A stretch of 64,000 nucleotides of DNA from Coprinus comatus. Its lineage: Eukaryota; Basidiomycota; Agaricomycetes; Agaricales; Agaricaceae. Each line of letters opens with the position of its first letter. Positions within the stretch are counted from its first letter, which is position 1. A program made the translations under genes and the position numbers. Of this stretch, positions 45,630 to 57,482 are shown piece after piece. The DNA is taken from positions 2,224,501 to 2,288,500 of the forward strand of contig JAWPGT010000002.1 of NCBI GenBank assembly GCA_034638255.1, in the 5' to 3' direction. Under the pieces are notes generated by a model that saw only the letters and a program-made list of their open reading frames with translations, was not told the origin of the DNA and searched no databases.

Positions 45630-47828
45630 GATATCTGGTTGATATTGTTGAGTGTGTCATCAGAGTGTCATCTGAAGCGTCATCTGAAACCCCGTATTAG
45701 CAAACCCTTTCCGACAGCAAATATTTTTTTTTCGTCATTGGTGGTGGCAGATGACCAGTAGTGATCGATTGATCTATGAATAACTAACGCTATTTTAAGC
45801 CTTTGAGGTCAGTCTGAGACATTAAAATGAACTCGATGGCGCTTCCCCACCCACCTTCATTCCACAATGTCCCTTCTTCATACCCTAGAGCAACCCAGGG
45901 CATCGACGGAGATGTGTAAGAACCGTTCCTTTTAATTCAACGAAGTATCCAGTCCGCTTACGTGCCTAAACTTCGACTGGCACATAGCCGCGATAAAGCA
46001 GTCCAAAGCGGAAGAGGTGCAGAAAGAAGAGCAAGAATCATCTAGGCTCTGTGGTGGAGGAGCTGGAAAGGCAGAGGCAATATTGAATTACCATTACCTT
46101 CTACTCATAACATAGTATTGTATAGGATTGTTTATTAACAATGTTGGCTTGCTTCTTATGTTTTGGCGAGTAGTATTTCCTTTATTTTCAGCGAATAAAT
46201 TCTGATTGTCACCTTATTCGCTATAGAGTGCTGCGAGGTTTGTCCAGGCCCTACCATAGAAAGGCGATTCGCATATTAATGTGATGTAGGTTTGTTGTGA
46301 GTGCTTCGCAGATATCGTGTGTAAGCATATATTCAACTCTTTCCCTCCCACACACTTACCTATTCATTCTAGGTTGCCCTTGCGAATTGTGGTGTTGATT
46401 ACAGAAATACTATTGTTGTAAATTACTTCATTATGTAAATCCTTCATCTTTGGATTTTCATATCGAATACTTCTTAAGTCCTGAGAGGGGAGGATCCTGA
46501 CCTGGCTTTCATTATTGAAAACGTAATAAAGTCGTTGTGTCTTGTGGTCAGGTAATAAATGAAATGAAATAATACCGTGTCTCTTATCATTAGCCTAGCG
46601 CAGGGCATGTAAAAGGAGAAGTGGGTACGTATATTGCTTCGTCAATCGTAATAAAGACATTCTCACAATTAAGCCACAGATAAACACCTCATATATGCAA
46701 GGGTTGTTCCAAAATGATTCTGATCATGATGCAAAGGAATAGATGTCCCGGGCTGCTGGTATAAATGACAGTTTATTTCTAAATACTGGCCTCGACCGAA
46801 CAGGGGCAGACTGGTCGATGATCCTACCTGCCACTGATACATGAAACGTATTTACTATTGAAGGCTTCCCTATAATCTTTCCCTCATTATTTTGCAACAA
46901 TCATGATCGATAAGTAGTAACATCTTAGTTCGCTGAGGGCTTTATTTTAGGTATCGTGTCACTAAAAGCAACAAGGACCTCCCCCGGGTAAGTTGCAACA
47001 CGCAACTCATTGTGACTATGTGGCCTCTGTTTGATGATGTGCGACAAAGTTGGCGTTGGTAATAAGTAGAAGTTTATGTAACTGTAGTATCACCGATGGT
47101 CATGGTAACGGGAAACAACTTGGTACAAAACACTCAAGTACTCAAGCATGATCGATGATGATCGATGGTCGACGAGTTCCGTCTCTAGGACGCCATCATC
47201 GTTGAATATAGTCTAAGTCAGACACAACAGAATCATACTTCAGCTTTCATCAAACCATTATAGTATGAACAAATAGAAACCAGGGGCACTAGAAACCTAA
47301 TTATCAGAGGAATGAGAGAGTAAGAGCATTAATTCTTCCGTCCACGTTCACTGCATCACATTCAAATACCCAATATAAATATAAGAATGGTGTTATTTCT
47401 TCCGGTGGATGTACGTTTGTCACTCACGCTCATATTAAATACGGAGTATGTCAAGAGAACCCTGGTATCACCCGTTAGCAGTATGAGCAGGAGTGAGATT
47501 TCAGAAGAAAAGGAGGTCCCTGTCCCCATCTAAGTTCAGAGAAAAGCTGGTGCCGAGTTCTGGTGCTCGTACTTCGTACTTCCCTAGTTCCCGCATCAAG
47601 CTCAGCCCGACTATATGGAATCAATACAATCTAATGCTAGGTCGTCTACTTTGCGTGGGTGTGTTTAAAAGAATGAGAATCAATTTTACAAGTTGGTTTT
47701 TAGTTATTATAGTATATATATTATAATGAGTCCTGACCTGCGGGTGAAGTTGTCAGCGACACCCCAAATGTCACCCCTTTTGGGAAGTGGATCTCTGAAA
47801 TCACCCTTGAGCATTTTGGATAAATTCT
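45630..47828. other. Gene-poor stretch
   Basis: About 2.2 kb with no confident gene apart from the weak candidate at 45827-46129. AT-rich, with scattered stop codons in all frames. Confidence 0.5.
45827..46129 (+). CDS. Possible small two-exon gene (weak)
   Basis: ATG at 45827 opens MNSMALPHPPSFHN..., then a GTAAGA donor at 45916 and TAG acceptor at 45986-45987. The downstream block in another frame reads KQSKAEEVQKEEQESSRL and CGGGAGKAEA, which looks like conserved small basidiomycete protein sequence, but the two parts do not join in phase. A one-base indel or chance would explain it. Kept only as a candidate. Confidence 0.25.
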
Positions 47829-49040
47829 AGTTACAGTAGTACTCGCATCGGCGGTATTATGTGAGTGGTAACCCGGTCGGTCAGTTATTTGCTAATGAAG
47901 TTTAATGCGTTGTAACAGTGGAGCTTGCTGTAAGCCATGAAAGAATCCCCAGAAACTATTCTCATGAGTCCTATTAATTGCGTTACTAGGTTGCATGTGA
48001 CGGGTTGATACTTGTAACAATTATCGGTGCAAAATGGAGTATCACAGTACCATCTCTCCGTGGATGTTTTGTGGACATACCAGTTTCAATATTTCAGATA
48101 TACATACATTTTGGGAATACGTTATGGTAAGTATACGAACTTCACATGGATAATATATGCCTATATTCATAAATCAAATTCCCTCAAGATTTTACGTGTA
48201 TTTACCACTGGTACGTTTACTATTTATCTTGAGAGTTTTCAAAAGAAAAACAAAGCAGGCCCGGCTCTCATTTTGAACAGGTATTGAACTAGCACTTACT
48301 CTCTACAAGCTATTTCACGTTCTTCGTGAAATAAAGGTGGGGGATACACTCCAAACGAATATAATACATTTCAGAAAAGTAACCCCCGTCATCTATCCCG
48401 TCATCTATGTGTTTTACCGTGACGGGACACTTTATTTCATCCCGTGCGTATTTGAATTTTTCTAGCCATTGCGACAGATATCAACTTCTTATCCGTCAAA
48501 ATGCAGAATATTTAGTAAGCTTTTATCAGTAAACTTAATGGCTCTTTGCATGATACTGACTAGAGGGTTATCCAACAGTCATTAGTGCACTCGGTTTATT
48601 AGAAGATGTCAGCGGACTCCGAAAGCATCCATTAACTCTTCTTGATTGGTCAATGCAAGTTTTATAATTGAAATTTCTCTCGAACATTCTCCTTATTCAT
48701 ATGACTTGGTATAGCTGGCTTTCAGTGGCCTACGTCTGCGTACGCCCAACTATATTCAAATTGGACCATTCGAAAGTATAACCAATAAAATATTATTGAA
48801 CAGGGCACTCGATTGATTTTGAACCTACACGAAGCAAATTGCAAGCTCACAGAAGGTTCGGTAGCTCGACAACTGCCGACTTTACGATTTGGCAGGGATA
48901 ACCATAATTCAAGAGAAGCGGATACTCAACGTGAGTTACATGATGAACATGAACATGAAGAGGATGGTGATAATCAAAGAGAATTGACCGAAATGGAGAG
49001 GCGTGGTTTGGAAAGTTGTATAGAAGAGATGGCAAGGTAA
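47829..49040 (+). CDS. DUF6533-family membrane protein B (5' end not found)
   Basis: Exon blocks align in order with those of DUF6533 gene A: VTVVLASAVL near 47830, ELALTLYKLFHVLRE near 48288, VIYVFYRDGTLYFIP ending near 48444 at a GTGCGT donor, and the terminal exon 48804-49040 (GTRLILNLHEANCKLTEG, acidic tail). A tandem VIYP/VIYV echo marks a small coding duplication. I could not find the first exons with the N-terminal YD motif in the 1.5 kb upstream, so this is either 5'-truncated or has exons too small to see. Function unknown. Confidence 0.5.
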
Positions 49041-49504
49041 TTTTGAGTCATGTACACTGCGATGTGTTAGCCACGGTGATGTGGAATGGTACCCGGTGTA
49101 CTTATGTTCCTTTCGTTCAATATTTGGCAACGTTCAAGTCAGTAATCTGGTTCGTTTTAGTTAAGGTTCTATACAATATCTATAGTCGCGGAATGTCAAT
49201 AAGGGCGGGAGTCCAGATACGGAAGGATGAGCCATTGTTCTAAACAGAAGGTTTTACGATCCCGGAACTGAGCTTGTAATACACAATTGAAGCATCCTCC
49301 GATGTAACGGCGAGAAAGATTTTGGGCGGTTGGTTCAAGGATGCAAAAGAATCATTCAATCTGTTGAATATGATGGGGTATTAGACGTATTATAGTATAA
49401 AAGTATCCCAATTACTTGTACTTGCAGTTGAATTGATAGAGTTTCTGAAAGAGTGCATGGAACAACATGAAGATACTCCTCCTGCGAATGAAAAAAAAAA
49501 AAGA
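49041..49504. other. Intergenic
   Basis: No gene seen. Confidence 0.5.
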
Positions 49505-49876
49505 TCAGCTTCGAATATAAAGGGATCGTGCTTGACTAGTAAAAAAGTTTACAGTATCCTTTTTACGGCCTTTTATAGCACCTCGTGAACATTTTTCAAG
49601 ATCCATCACTGTTACATCTACCCATTGTTGAGCTAATAAGTGACGTGCATGAGTACTGTCACATGAGTTATGACGATCAAAGTACGTACCGTAGACGATA
49701 TCATTATATGCCTGGAACAGTGACCCGCCACTGCGAGGATATTTTTGTAGTAAAGGAGCGAGGATAGGATACTGTATCTGTATGAGAGGTGTATCAAAAG
49801 AGAAAACAAACATTCTTACTGAAGGATGTTTGTTCATGACAACAAGGTATAATTCACACAGTTGTGAGGAGGGCAA
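49505..49876 (-). CDS. Unknown coding fragment
   Basis: A 123-codon frame that looks protein-like: PLIQIQYPILAPLLQKYPRS, GSLFQAYNDIVYG, LLAQQWVDVTVMDLEKC, GAIKGRKKDTVNFFTS, closing soon after. Two GTANGT sites inside (near 49824 and 49689) could be intron donors, so the exact exons are unclear. No known domain recognised. May be the remnant of a longer gene. Confidence 0.35.
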   Translation of the reverse strand: MPSSQLCELYLVVMNKHPSVRMFVFSFDTPLIQIQYPILAPLLQKYPRSGGSLFQAYNDIVYGTYFDRHNSCDSTHARHLLAQQWVDVTVMDLEKCSRGAIKGRKKDTVNFFTSQARSLYIRS

Positions 49877-50233
49877 TCAAGGACAAATAGGCGTCTTAAA
49901 AATAGCAACTTAATGATCCGCTCAGACCGGAGCTGTAGGGTGTGCACTCACCGTCACGGTGCTATTTGAAACATAAGCTAGCCCTATTTGTCTTCTACCA
50001 TAGAGGTCTCTCTTCTCTTTAGAGGTATGTCCTAGTAACAAGCCATGCGTCAAATTTAATCAAGTGGAACAAGTTGGCGCTTTGAACGTTCCATCATTGC
50101 AACTTGCTTGCAACCTCCGGCAAGAGGCATCTCATTCCTAGAGTGAGCTTGGTCGAGGATCTCCGTCAAGACTAGAGCACTCAAGGTATGTAGCTCGCTC
50201 TTCACTTTCCTCGTCTACTAATCAATTTCTAGG
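49877..50233. other. Intergenic
   Basis: No gene seen; presumed promoter of the membrane protein gene. Confidence 0.5.
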
Positions 50234-51112
50234 ATGAATTCCACTATTTTTTCGCACCCATCTTACAGATTGTGGGCTCATAGTAGCGAGGATCACGAAT
50301 TACAGAAACATCCAGGAATAATCCCATTCACCCTTCACGGTTTCGTCAACTCTAGATTATTCGCGCCAGCTCGTTTCTTGTACAGGGTTGTCTCCTCGTC
50401 GCTCCCCTCCCTTCCTGTCTTAATTGGACTAGGACCTCTCATTTGGATCCTATTCGGATGTACTACGGGAAAATCTGACCTCGGTGCAAACCGTGTATGC
50501 TTCGAGATTCTTTTGTCCATTTTCTTTCTTCCTTTCGTGAAACCTCTGCGATGGGTTACCAAATTGACGATCAAGATATCTTTTTGGCCAGCTCATTCCA
50601 TGTACTCTCTAATCCTTAGAGGAATGAATCTGTGGTATCACCTCCTTATCTCGACTAAAAATCTCGTTCTATTGAACAAACATTATTTCGGCCTCGGAAG
50701 ATTGATCACGAACTGGAGGCCTGAAGTTACAGGGTTATGTATTATAGCAGTTATTGCGCACTTCTTTCCTTACGTCAAAGTAACAGACATAGGGTCTGAA
50801 GTGGCTTCGATTGTGTACCGCATGATGAGAACATACGCGTTTTTGCAGTGTTATATACTGTTGGTGGGGAGTCTTCAGTTGTTGTTATTCTTACGAGTGG
50901 ATTGGGTGATGACTTTCTTCAGTCAACCATGCGTTACTTGGTTAATAATTCGAGCGTGGACAGTGATAACTTGGTCCGATTTAATTGTAAGTGATTTACT
51001 TTTGCCTTTGATGCGTTACCGGGACTCTGATAAGACTATTTCTAGTTGGTGTTTTCTCCTTCTGCATGCTATTACCTTCACCTTTCTTTTGAACGAAGAA
51101 ACAAGGAAATAA
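50234..51112 (+). CDS. Orphan multi-pass membrane protein
   Basis: A single 292-codon exon, unusual in this intron-rich region. Hydrophobic segments: LPSLPVLIGLGPLIWILFGC, EILLSIFFLPFV, TGLCIIAVIAHFFPYV, LQCYILLVGSLQLLLFL, PCVTWLIIRAWTVITW and SWCFLLLHAITFTFLL, so about five or six membrane spans. No signature of a transporter, receptor or enzyme seen. The uninterrupted length supports coding. Function not assignable. Confidence 0.6.
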   Translation: MNSTIFSHPSYRLWAHSSEDHELQKHPGIIPFTLHGFVNSRLFAPARFLYRVVSSSLPSLPVLIGLGPLIWILFGCTTGKSDLGANRVCFEILLSIFFLPFVKPLRWVTKLTIKISFWPAHSMYSLILRGMNLWYHLLISTKNLVLLNKHYFGLGRLITNWRPEVTGLCIIAVIAHFFPYVKVTDIGSEVASIVYRMMRTYAFLQCYILLVGSLQLLLFLRVDWVMTFFSQPCVTWLIIRAWTVITWSDLIVSDLLLPLMRYRDSDKTISSWCFLLLHAITFTFLLNEETRK

Positions 51113-51437
51113 TTAAGAGTCTCGCTTAATCAGAGATATACAGGTTCCAAGGAGAAGTGAAGGCTTTCTAAAGATGTGGTTTGGTTGGCCTGACAGGTAC
51201 GGTTTGAGAAGAGGGAAACATAGCCAAAACGCTTGGTATATAAAGTAAAAATGGAAGTCAAACTTATACATAAGAATCCCAATAGCAATAGACAAATTAT
51301 ACTGGGAAGAAGATATAAGATTCTAGAGATGATGATGTTACGAGGTTAAGTTATATTGACGTTGGTGAAGACATTATATATCTACAACTACGTCATGTGA
51401 TGTAATGTCCAACAGAAGAAAGATATGCCCGCTACTG
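51113..51437. other. Intergenic
   Basis: Convergent 3' flanks, nothing seen. Confidence 0.55.
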
Positions 51438-52794
51438 TTAGGTATTTGGGGTATTTGTGGAATCTGCTGATTGGGATGGCGGAATGTTGAAGTGATCTGG
51501 AAGCGATTGCTCTAGCTTGCCCACAACTTCTTCTAGCTTTGCTGTGATATTTAATTTGCACGACGTGCAAATACTATATTTTGGACTGTTGTTGTGGCCC
51601 AGAGGATTGCTCTTAGTGAACCCGAGAAAAATGTCATTTGGCGCCATTTTCATCATTTCCTCCCGTAATAATTGACAAATGCGGAATGCATTGAGTTCAT
51701 TCTTGGCCAGATTTGACATCGTGTTTTCCCAGCAACTTTTCATAGTGGTAGAGTCCTGGATAGGATTTGTGCAAAAAGGCCCAGTCGGTAATTCTGGCGC
51801 AATAAATAGTCGATTACGGAGCTGCATCAATGACCACAGTCCTCCCTGTAAACGGCGAAGGCGTAATTTTTTGAGTTGAGGGATGGAATGATTGACATAG
51901 GACTCTATTTTGTTTTCAAGGATAGAGCTAGCTCCCCCACTCAAGATGAATACACCTGTCCCTTTTAGGTATTCAAAAAATATTTTTCCATGAAGAAGAC
52001 GAAGCTCTGGAAAATCTTCCACAACGTCCAGCATGATATTGAATGTATCGAGGTTGAGTAGTTTGGAAGAGATCGACTTCACCCATTCACCTTCAATGCG
52101 TTCAGATAATACAGTCGACCCACATTGGCGAGTGAGTATAATTAACCGCGCGATATCCTTCCATGGTCCACATCTTGGAAGAAATTCTACAGGTTTGTGA
52201 GCACTATGGGTATCCAGAACCTCCAGTGACCAATCACGGAGTCCTTGAAATTCGTATTTGTGGGTAATGGCAAGGAGACTAATGAGCTTGGGAATGGTTG
52301 CAGTGTCCCATTTCAACTCTTTAGAAACTTCCATTGGACTTTTCAATAGTTGTAAGCATACGTATAGTTACGATTGCTTAGTCTCACCTAGCATACAGAC
52401 CCCAGCACAGAGCTTTGAAGTCCACCAGGCTATCTTGGCACACAATTGGGTTGTCATCTGATTCTCCTTCACGAGGTAATGGTTTCTCAGAAGTGGAAGT
52501 GGTGTCTTGCTCAGATTGGGGTAAAGTGAACATGGTCTTGAAGAAAACAGAGTTTCTTTCAAAAAGAGATCGATGTATCTAGTAACGTTTCAGAAATATG
52601 TGAGATTGATACTATTCCGTACAAACCTTGAGTAGTTCGTTGTTAACCAGTAACACGCAGCTTCCATCAGAGAAATAGTATTTCTCATTGACCCAGTCGG
52701 GCTTGATATCTTGGGTTGGCGCTACTACTTCCTTGGATTTCACACTCGTCGAAGGAGACGGCAGCGATGGGCTCGTAATGGCGAATATAGACAT
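51438..52794 (-). CDS. BTB/POZ domain protein G
   Basis: Exons 52794-52627, 52578-52388, 52338-51438; phases agree, 419 residues. A Ser/Pro-rich start of about 35 residues, then YYFSDGSCVLLVNNELLK, IHRSLFERNSVFF, GESDDNPIVCQD and ALCWGLYA. Exon 3 closely follows protein E (MEVSKELKWDTATIPKLISL, CGPWKDIARLIILTRQCG) and ends ICTSC...LPDHFNIP. Intact. Divergent from eIF3i with only 151 bp between the ATGs. Likely copied from the cluster at 4.7-12.8 kb or the reverse. Confidence 0.87.
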
Positions 52795-52945
52795 GTGTGA
52801 AAGACGTGTTGTGCTAAATAAAGACTGGACGCCATTTCAACCAATATTAGTGCTGACTCAGCACTCACACACGTGACCTGGCGAAAAGTCTAATCTATGG
52901 TCGACGATGTCTGGCTGTGAACAACGCCTTGAATTATATCACAAA

Positions 52946-54420
52946 ATGGTGCGTATCGTTGCCTGATGTCTGCTTAATAACGCTGTATTGACTTTTTTAT
53001 TGCTTCTAGAGGCCTATCCTGCTGCAAGGTCTGTTTCGAGCGCTCTAATGAAACGATTTTCGTTCGGCCGTTAATCTACTTTGTTTGCCCCACTCAAGGT
53101 CATGAACGGTCGCTGACCCAGATCAAGTTCAACGCTGATGGAGACTTGCTTTTCACCTGCTCAAAAGATCATGTCATCAATGTCTGGTATACGCACAATG
53201 GAGAACGGCTGGGAACGTATGACGGAGGTAATGGAACAGTATGGACAGTGGATGTTGATGGTACGTTTCTTTTCTTCTTCTGGACTTGTATGACTGCTAA
53301 TTGATATCTTGTTTCTCTTCATATGTTGCTGTGAAATATTGTTATTGATACTCTGATTGTGTGTTTATAGCCGAGTCCAGATTTATGATCTCTGGCGCTG
53401 CAGATAATACACTAAGACTATGGTCGGTGCAAACAGGAAAGAACCTGTTTACTTGGGAATTCCCAACTGCAGTAAAGAGGGTGGCCTTCAATGATGATGG
53501 ATCTCAAGTTGTGTGTATCACTGAACAACGTATGGGTTACCAATGCGCAATTCGAGTCTTCCAAATCAACCGTGAGGGCGATGGAACAAATCGTGAGTCA
53601 TTCAGACATCCTTGCAATTTTCTTGCGTTAATTATTGACGAAAAATCTGATATGTAGAATCGAAGGAGCCTTTGTACATGTTCAATCCTATCGGATCAAA
53701 AGCAACTGTGTGCGCATTCACGAATACTCCCAATGTCATTTTCACTGGACATGAGTCTGGGAAGGTGTCTTTGTTCAACGTGAAGAGCGGAGAGGAAATT
53801 AATAGCAATGAGCGGGCACATGGTGATGTTGTGACAGACCTTCAGCTAAGTAAGGACCGGACATACTGCATCACAAGCAGCAAGGATAAGTCTGCCCGTG
53901 TACGTTCTTTCCTCTCGAATTTAACATCCGTTTAAACGCTAACATTTTTTATTAGATACATGACACAAAAACTCTTCAAGTGCTGAAGACCTTTGCCACG
54001 GAAACACCTCTGAACAGCGCTGCTATTGTTCCTAATCGCCCATATGTGCGTGTACGAACGATCTAAGATTGAACATCATACTTATTATTTCTACAGGTTT
54101 TATTGGGCGGTGGTCAAGAGGCCATGAATGTTACTACAACCTCAGCGCGCCAAGGCAAATTCGAAACCCGCTTTTGGCACACAATCTTCGAGGAGGAGAT
54201 TGGGCGGGTCAAGGGTCATTTCGGTCCCATCAATACGTACGTTATTGTGTTTTCCGTGTAAGGTTAATAAGGTTTGGGCTCATCGACTATCAGGATCGCT
54301 GTGCATCCTGCAGGAACATGTTACGCCTCAGGAGGAGAGGATGGCTTTGTGCGTGTACACCACTTCGACGAGACATACTTCAAGGCCAAGCCTTACGGCG
54401 ACCTTGAGATTCTGGACTAG
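52946..54420 (+). CDS. TIF34: Translation initiation factor eIF3 subunit i (WD40)
   Basis: Eight exons: 52946-52948, 53010-53028, 53099-53260, 53371-53592, 53658-53899, 53956-54045, 54097-54236, 54294-54420; 334 residues, all in phase. Starts [19 protein letters not shown], with WD repeats ([71 protein letters not shown]), the family's standard beginning and end. eIF3i is a seven-blade propeller in the eIF3 complex on the 40S subunit, binding eIF3b/g. The first exon holds only the ATG, with an intron directly after it. Intact housekeeping gene. Confidence 0.96.
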
Positions 54421-54545
54421 TAGAGGCTTGTCCTTCGATACCTTGTTCTGTTTATTATGTAATTGATAGTTACATAATCACAGCATATCTCACAAAAGTA
54501 ACTCATTTATGGACCATTCACCTCCTGTGCTCGTCGTTCGCAACG

Positions 54546-55903
54546 ATGCGCTTACACCTCCCCCTATTCCATCTGCTGTTCCTGATATCGCATAAAGTAC
54601 TCCTTTGCAATGCTCTGGAATATCTCAATTGGAAACACGTCTTCTCATTACATCGAAGGGTCGAAAGAAATGTTCCTCCGGACGGTTACCACAATCCCAT
54701 TGAGAAAGGAGGGGGCATGTTGACGGTGCGTGCAGGCGAGCAGCCTGGAAATATGACTGTCATTTATGCTGGTATCTAGCTCATACCCGTGACGTTTCCT
54801 ATGGGTCAAGGAGAACCAATAAACGCAATAATAACCGGTTTATCCGACGAACGGGTGCTTGTGGACGCCGAGGTCAACGGTGGGCTGCGGAATTATTTTC
54901 TGTGAGTATCTACTTTTCTTTCTCTTTTGTGGCTGTTGTACTCATACACAATGTGCAGGTCATTTGGTTTCTCTGGCGAATGCCTTGGACAGCACTCTGG
55001 GTCCAACCAGGCAGCGAATCTTGGGGATGGAAACGGATACAGTACGTGCTTGTTTCTATTTATTTATTCATGATATTTTGAAACCTTTCATTGTAGAAAA
55101 CGAAACTTCCGTTATCCGTTGGAATTATGGTGATCCTGAGCTGGGGTCATGTAAGGAAACCATCCAAGGTGGAAATCACTTCCGATACTGGGTTCAAGAT
55201 GGGCCTGACGGAAATAGGTACGCAACACCTCGTGTTACTTTGTGCTATTATATTCACTCTGCCAATCCTAGTGGTGCTATTTTCATGGCTGTGTCTTATG
55301 AACTACCTATATCATGTATGTGTCTTCCGGAAGCAACGTCCGTTGTAAATTTAATTCGTCCATCTGTTCAGTACAACACGATATCATTCCCAACGGGTAC
55401 AATCTCGCCCGGTACGTCCATCATTCTCACAATGTGCCCAACAATCACATAACTTATTAAACCCCGAACAACAGTGACTGGCTAGTGGGGAATATCACCG
55501 GATCGGTTATACCCCCTCCAAATATAACCAACATCACGGCTGGCTCTAGTATTTCCTACTCTGGTACTACCTCATGGGCAGGGTACACGTATCAAACCGA
55601 TATTCGTTATCTTCCGGGGCTACTAGAAAACACCAACGATGGCATCAACCATAACATCACCGTCGGAGTCGGTGATGTGAACTCGACGGATGGACTAGTT
55701 GCCGTGATGGAAGTTCATGTCATAGGCGCCCCAGAACCATCGTACGTTGTGTTGCATATTGCAAAAGTCACCTTGAGGTGCTGATACAATTGAAATGAAT
55801 GAATAGCTCCGCTCAACACATGGCACCACTTCCGCTTACGACATTGTCACTCTCATTTTGCTTGCTAACATTCTCATTGCTCTCGTTTGCACAGGTTTCA
55901 TAA
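54546..55903 (+). CDS. Secreted GPI-anchored protein with internal TAG
   Basis: Seven exons (54546-54901, 54959-55041, 55097-55217, 55272-55315, 55372-55411, 55475-55741, 55807-55903) join perfectly in phase to 335 codons, but codon 78 (54777-54779) is TAG. Signal peptide (LFHLLFLISHKVLLCNA). Then FGFSGECLGQHSG, ANLGDGNGY, IRWNYGDPELGSC, GGNHFRYWVQDG and several NxT/S glycosylation sites, a sequence type common in secreted Agaricomycete proteins. The C-terminus is hydrophobic (LTTLSLSFCLLTFSLLSFA), as for GPI attachment. Function unknown. The stop may be a null allele, a sequencing substitution, or a readthrough site. Confidence 0.75.
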
Positions 55904-56813
55904 TAATAAAAACGGATACCCTCACGGCTTTTTTCTTCTTTACTTATCGTTAGATTTCTGATACTAATCTCACGCGTCCGACGACGTTTTTCTTTTCTTT
56001 TTTTATATACGAGATCCGCATTCCTTGCTTGGGTTATTTTTGAATTCTAATCCGAGTATTGGTTTTTTTTTATTCTTTTTTTTTTCCATATGGGACAGTT
56101 ATCGTTTATGATCATGACATGACTGACACAAGTACATCAAATACTCGCCGATCTTTTTCCTTTCTTTTTTTGGTAATGATTGATTTTGTTTAGATATTAT
56201 CATAGGATGTTATTTTTTTGTTTAAGGTGAACAAGGTTTACACACATCTTTTTTGTTGGAGATTTTTGATGAAATCAGTCTACGAGAACAAGAAGTTGAT
56301 TCGAGAGATGAAGGGGAAAGAATCAATGATCCAAGCAAAGGCTGTGTGGCAAAGTCAGACTCTTCTGCGCCAATTCGACGTTGCTGTGATTGATTGACCA
56401 CATTTTGTTGTGCCATACTCGGATATTTGACGATTGGAGCTTGGAGTCTCACACACCCATCAAGTAATCATGGATATCTGGCTATTTCTCAGAGCCAGAA
56501 GTTCAACTGAGGACTTCGATCAAAGTTTCATCAACACTATTCGCAGTTCTCAACACCCAGAAGTTCTTTCTCTGATACTTGCACTATTAAGTTACAGCGG
56601 GGCTGAGATAAGATATAAGTCACATTACAATTTTCTTGATTCAACGAAACTCCTCACTGTATAGTATCTCAGTCGTGCCTCCCAGTCCCTGCTTCAAGAC
56701 TCGAGTTATAATGGACATATTCCCTCCTCGTCAACCGCCATAGGCCTCAACTTGTTCCAAGACACACTCCCTGAGCTCACATTGCTACTACTGCTCTCAG
56801 CACCTACTCAGAT
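55904..56813. other. Intergenic
   Basis: T-rich 3' flank (several T8-T10 runs). A 76-codon minus-strand frame at 56222-56452 is not supported by any domain. Confidence 0.5.
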
Positions 56814-56889
56814 ATGGACGAATATGGTTTGACAGTTGATGATTTGATACAAGACATGAAAACCACTCGTCAACGAGGGTATATCATCT
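56814..56889 (+). pseudogene. DUF6533-like first exon (fragment C)
   Basis: ATG then DEYGLTVDDLIQDM..., resembling the first exon of DUF6533 gene A (EYYGVTADDILLDA) and ending in the same phase (one base of a codon) before a GTAAGT donor. No matching second exon was found before 57483. Perhaps the 5' end of the copy whose 3' part lies at 61735-62510. Confidence 0.35.
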
Positions 56890-57482
56890 GTAAGTCCTTT
56901 CGGCCTCCGGGAAACTTAAGGTGCCAATCATACCCTAACACTACTCTATATCCTGGGCTCCACACCAACGCCACACCATCTTCTTGAGCTTGAATGTATT
57001 TTTGGATCAAGGAAAAATTACTTGTTCTAGTATATTTTGTAGCACGGAATAATGTATCTTTGACTTCAGGATATGGTTCATATACCCAGACATGCGCTTT
57101 GACTCAAACTCAAACCTACCTTCCTTTGCTTCCGAAGATCAAGTGAGCACTACTACATATTACAAATTTAAACATGAGATTTTACTATGACAGATCATCG
57201 AAAAAAAAACACGTGAGTTCGTCTAAAGATTGTTAGGACGCGTGTAGACGCCACTGAGATCGTCAGTAAAATATGATTTACCAAAATCCATACATTTCAC
57301 TTATTCCCCTTCAGTTCGCTACAATAAAAGATCATCGACTGATCTTCTATATCCCTGGTATTGCAATCCTCACCGTCCCTCACCAGGGTAATATAGAATA
57401 CCTCCAATATAGATAACAGGGTAATTTTTTGGTTTAATATACAATTGTTACATTGGTTATACTGAACTTTTAACTTCACACT
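56890..57482. other. Region between DUF6533 fragment and RBR gene
   Basis: AT-rich; a short inverted repeat CCCTGGT...ACCAGGG near 57351-57390. No gene supported. Confidence 0.45.

Noticed and set aside
57405..57424. TAGATAACAGGGTAAT resembles the I-SceI homing-endonuclease site
   Set aside because: Only the 3' 13 bases match continuously; no endonuclease gene or intron is nearby. Probably chance in AT-rich DNA.
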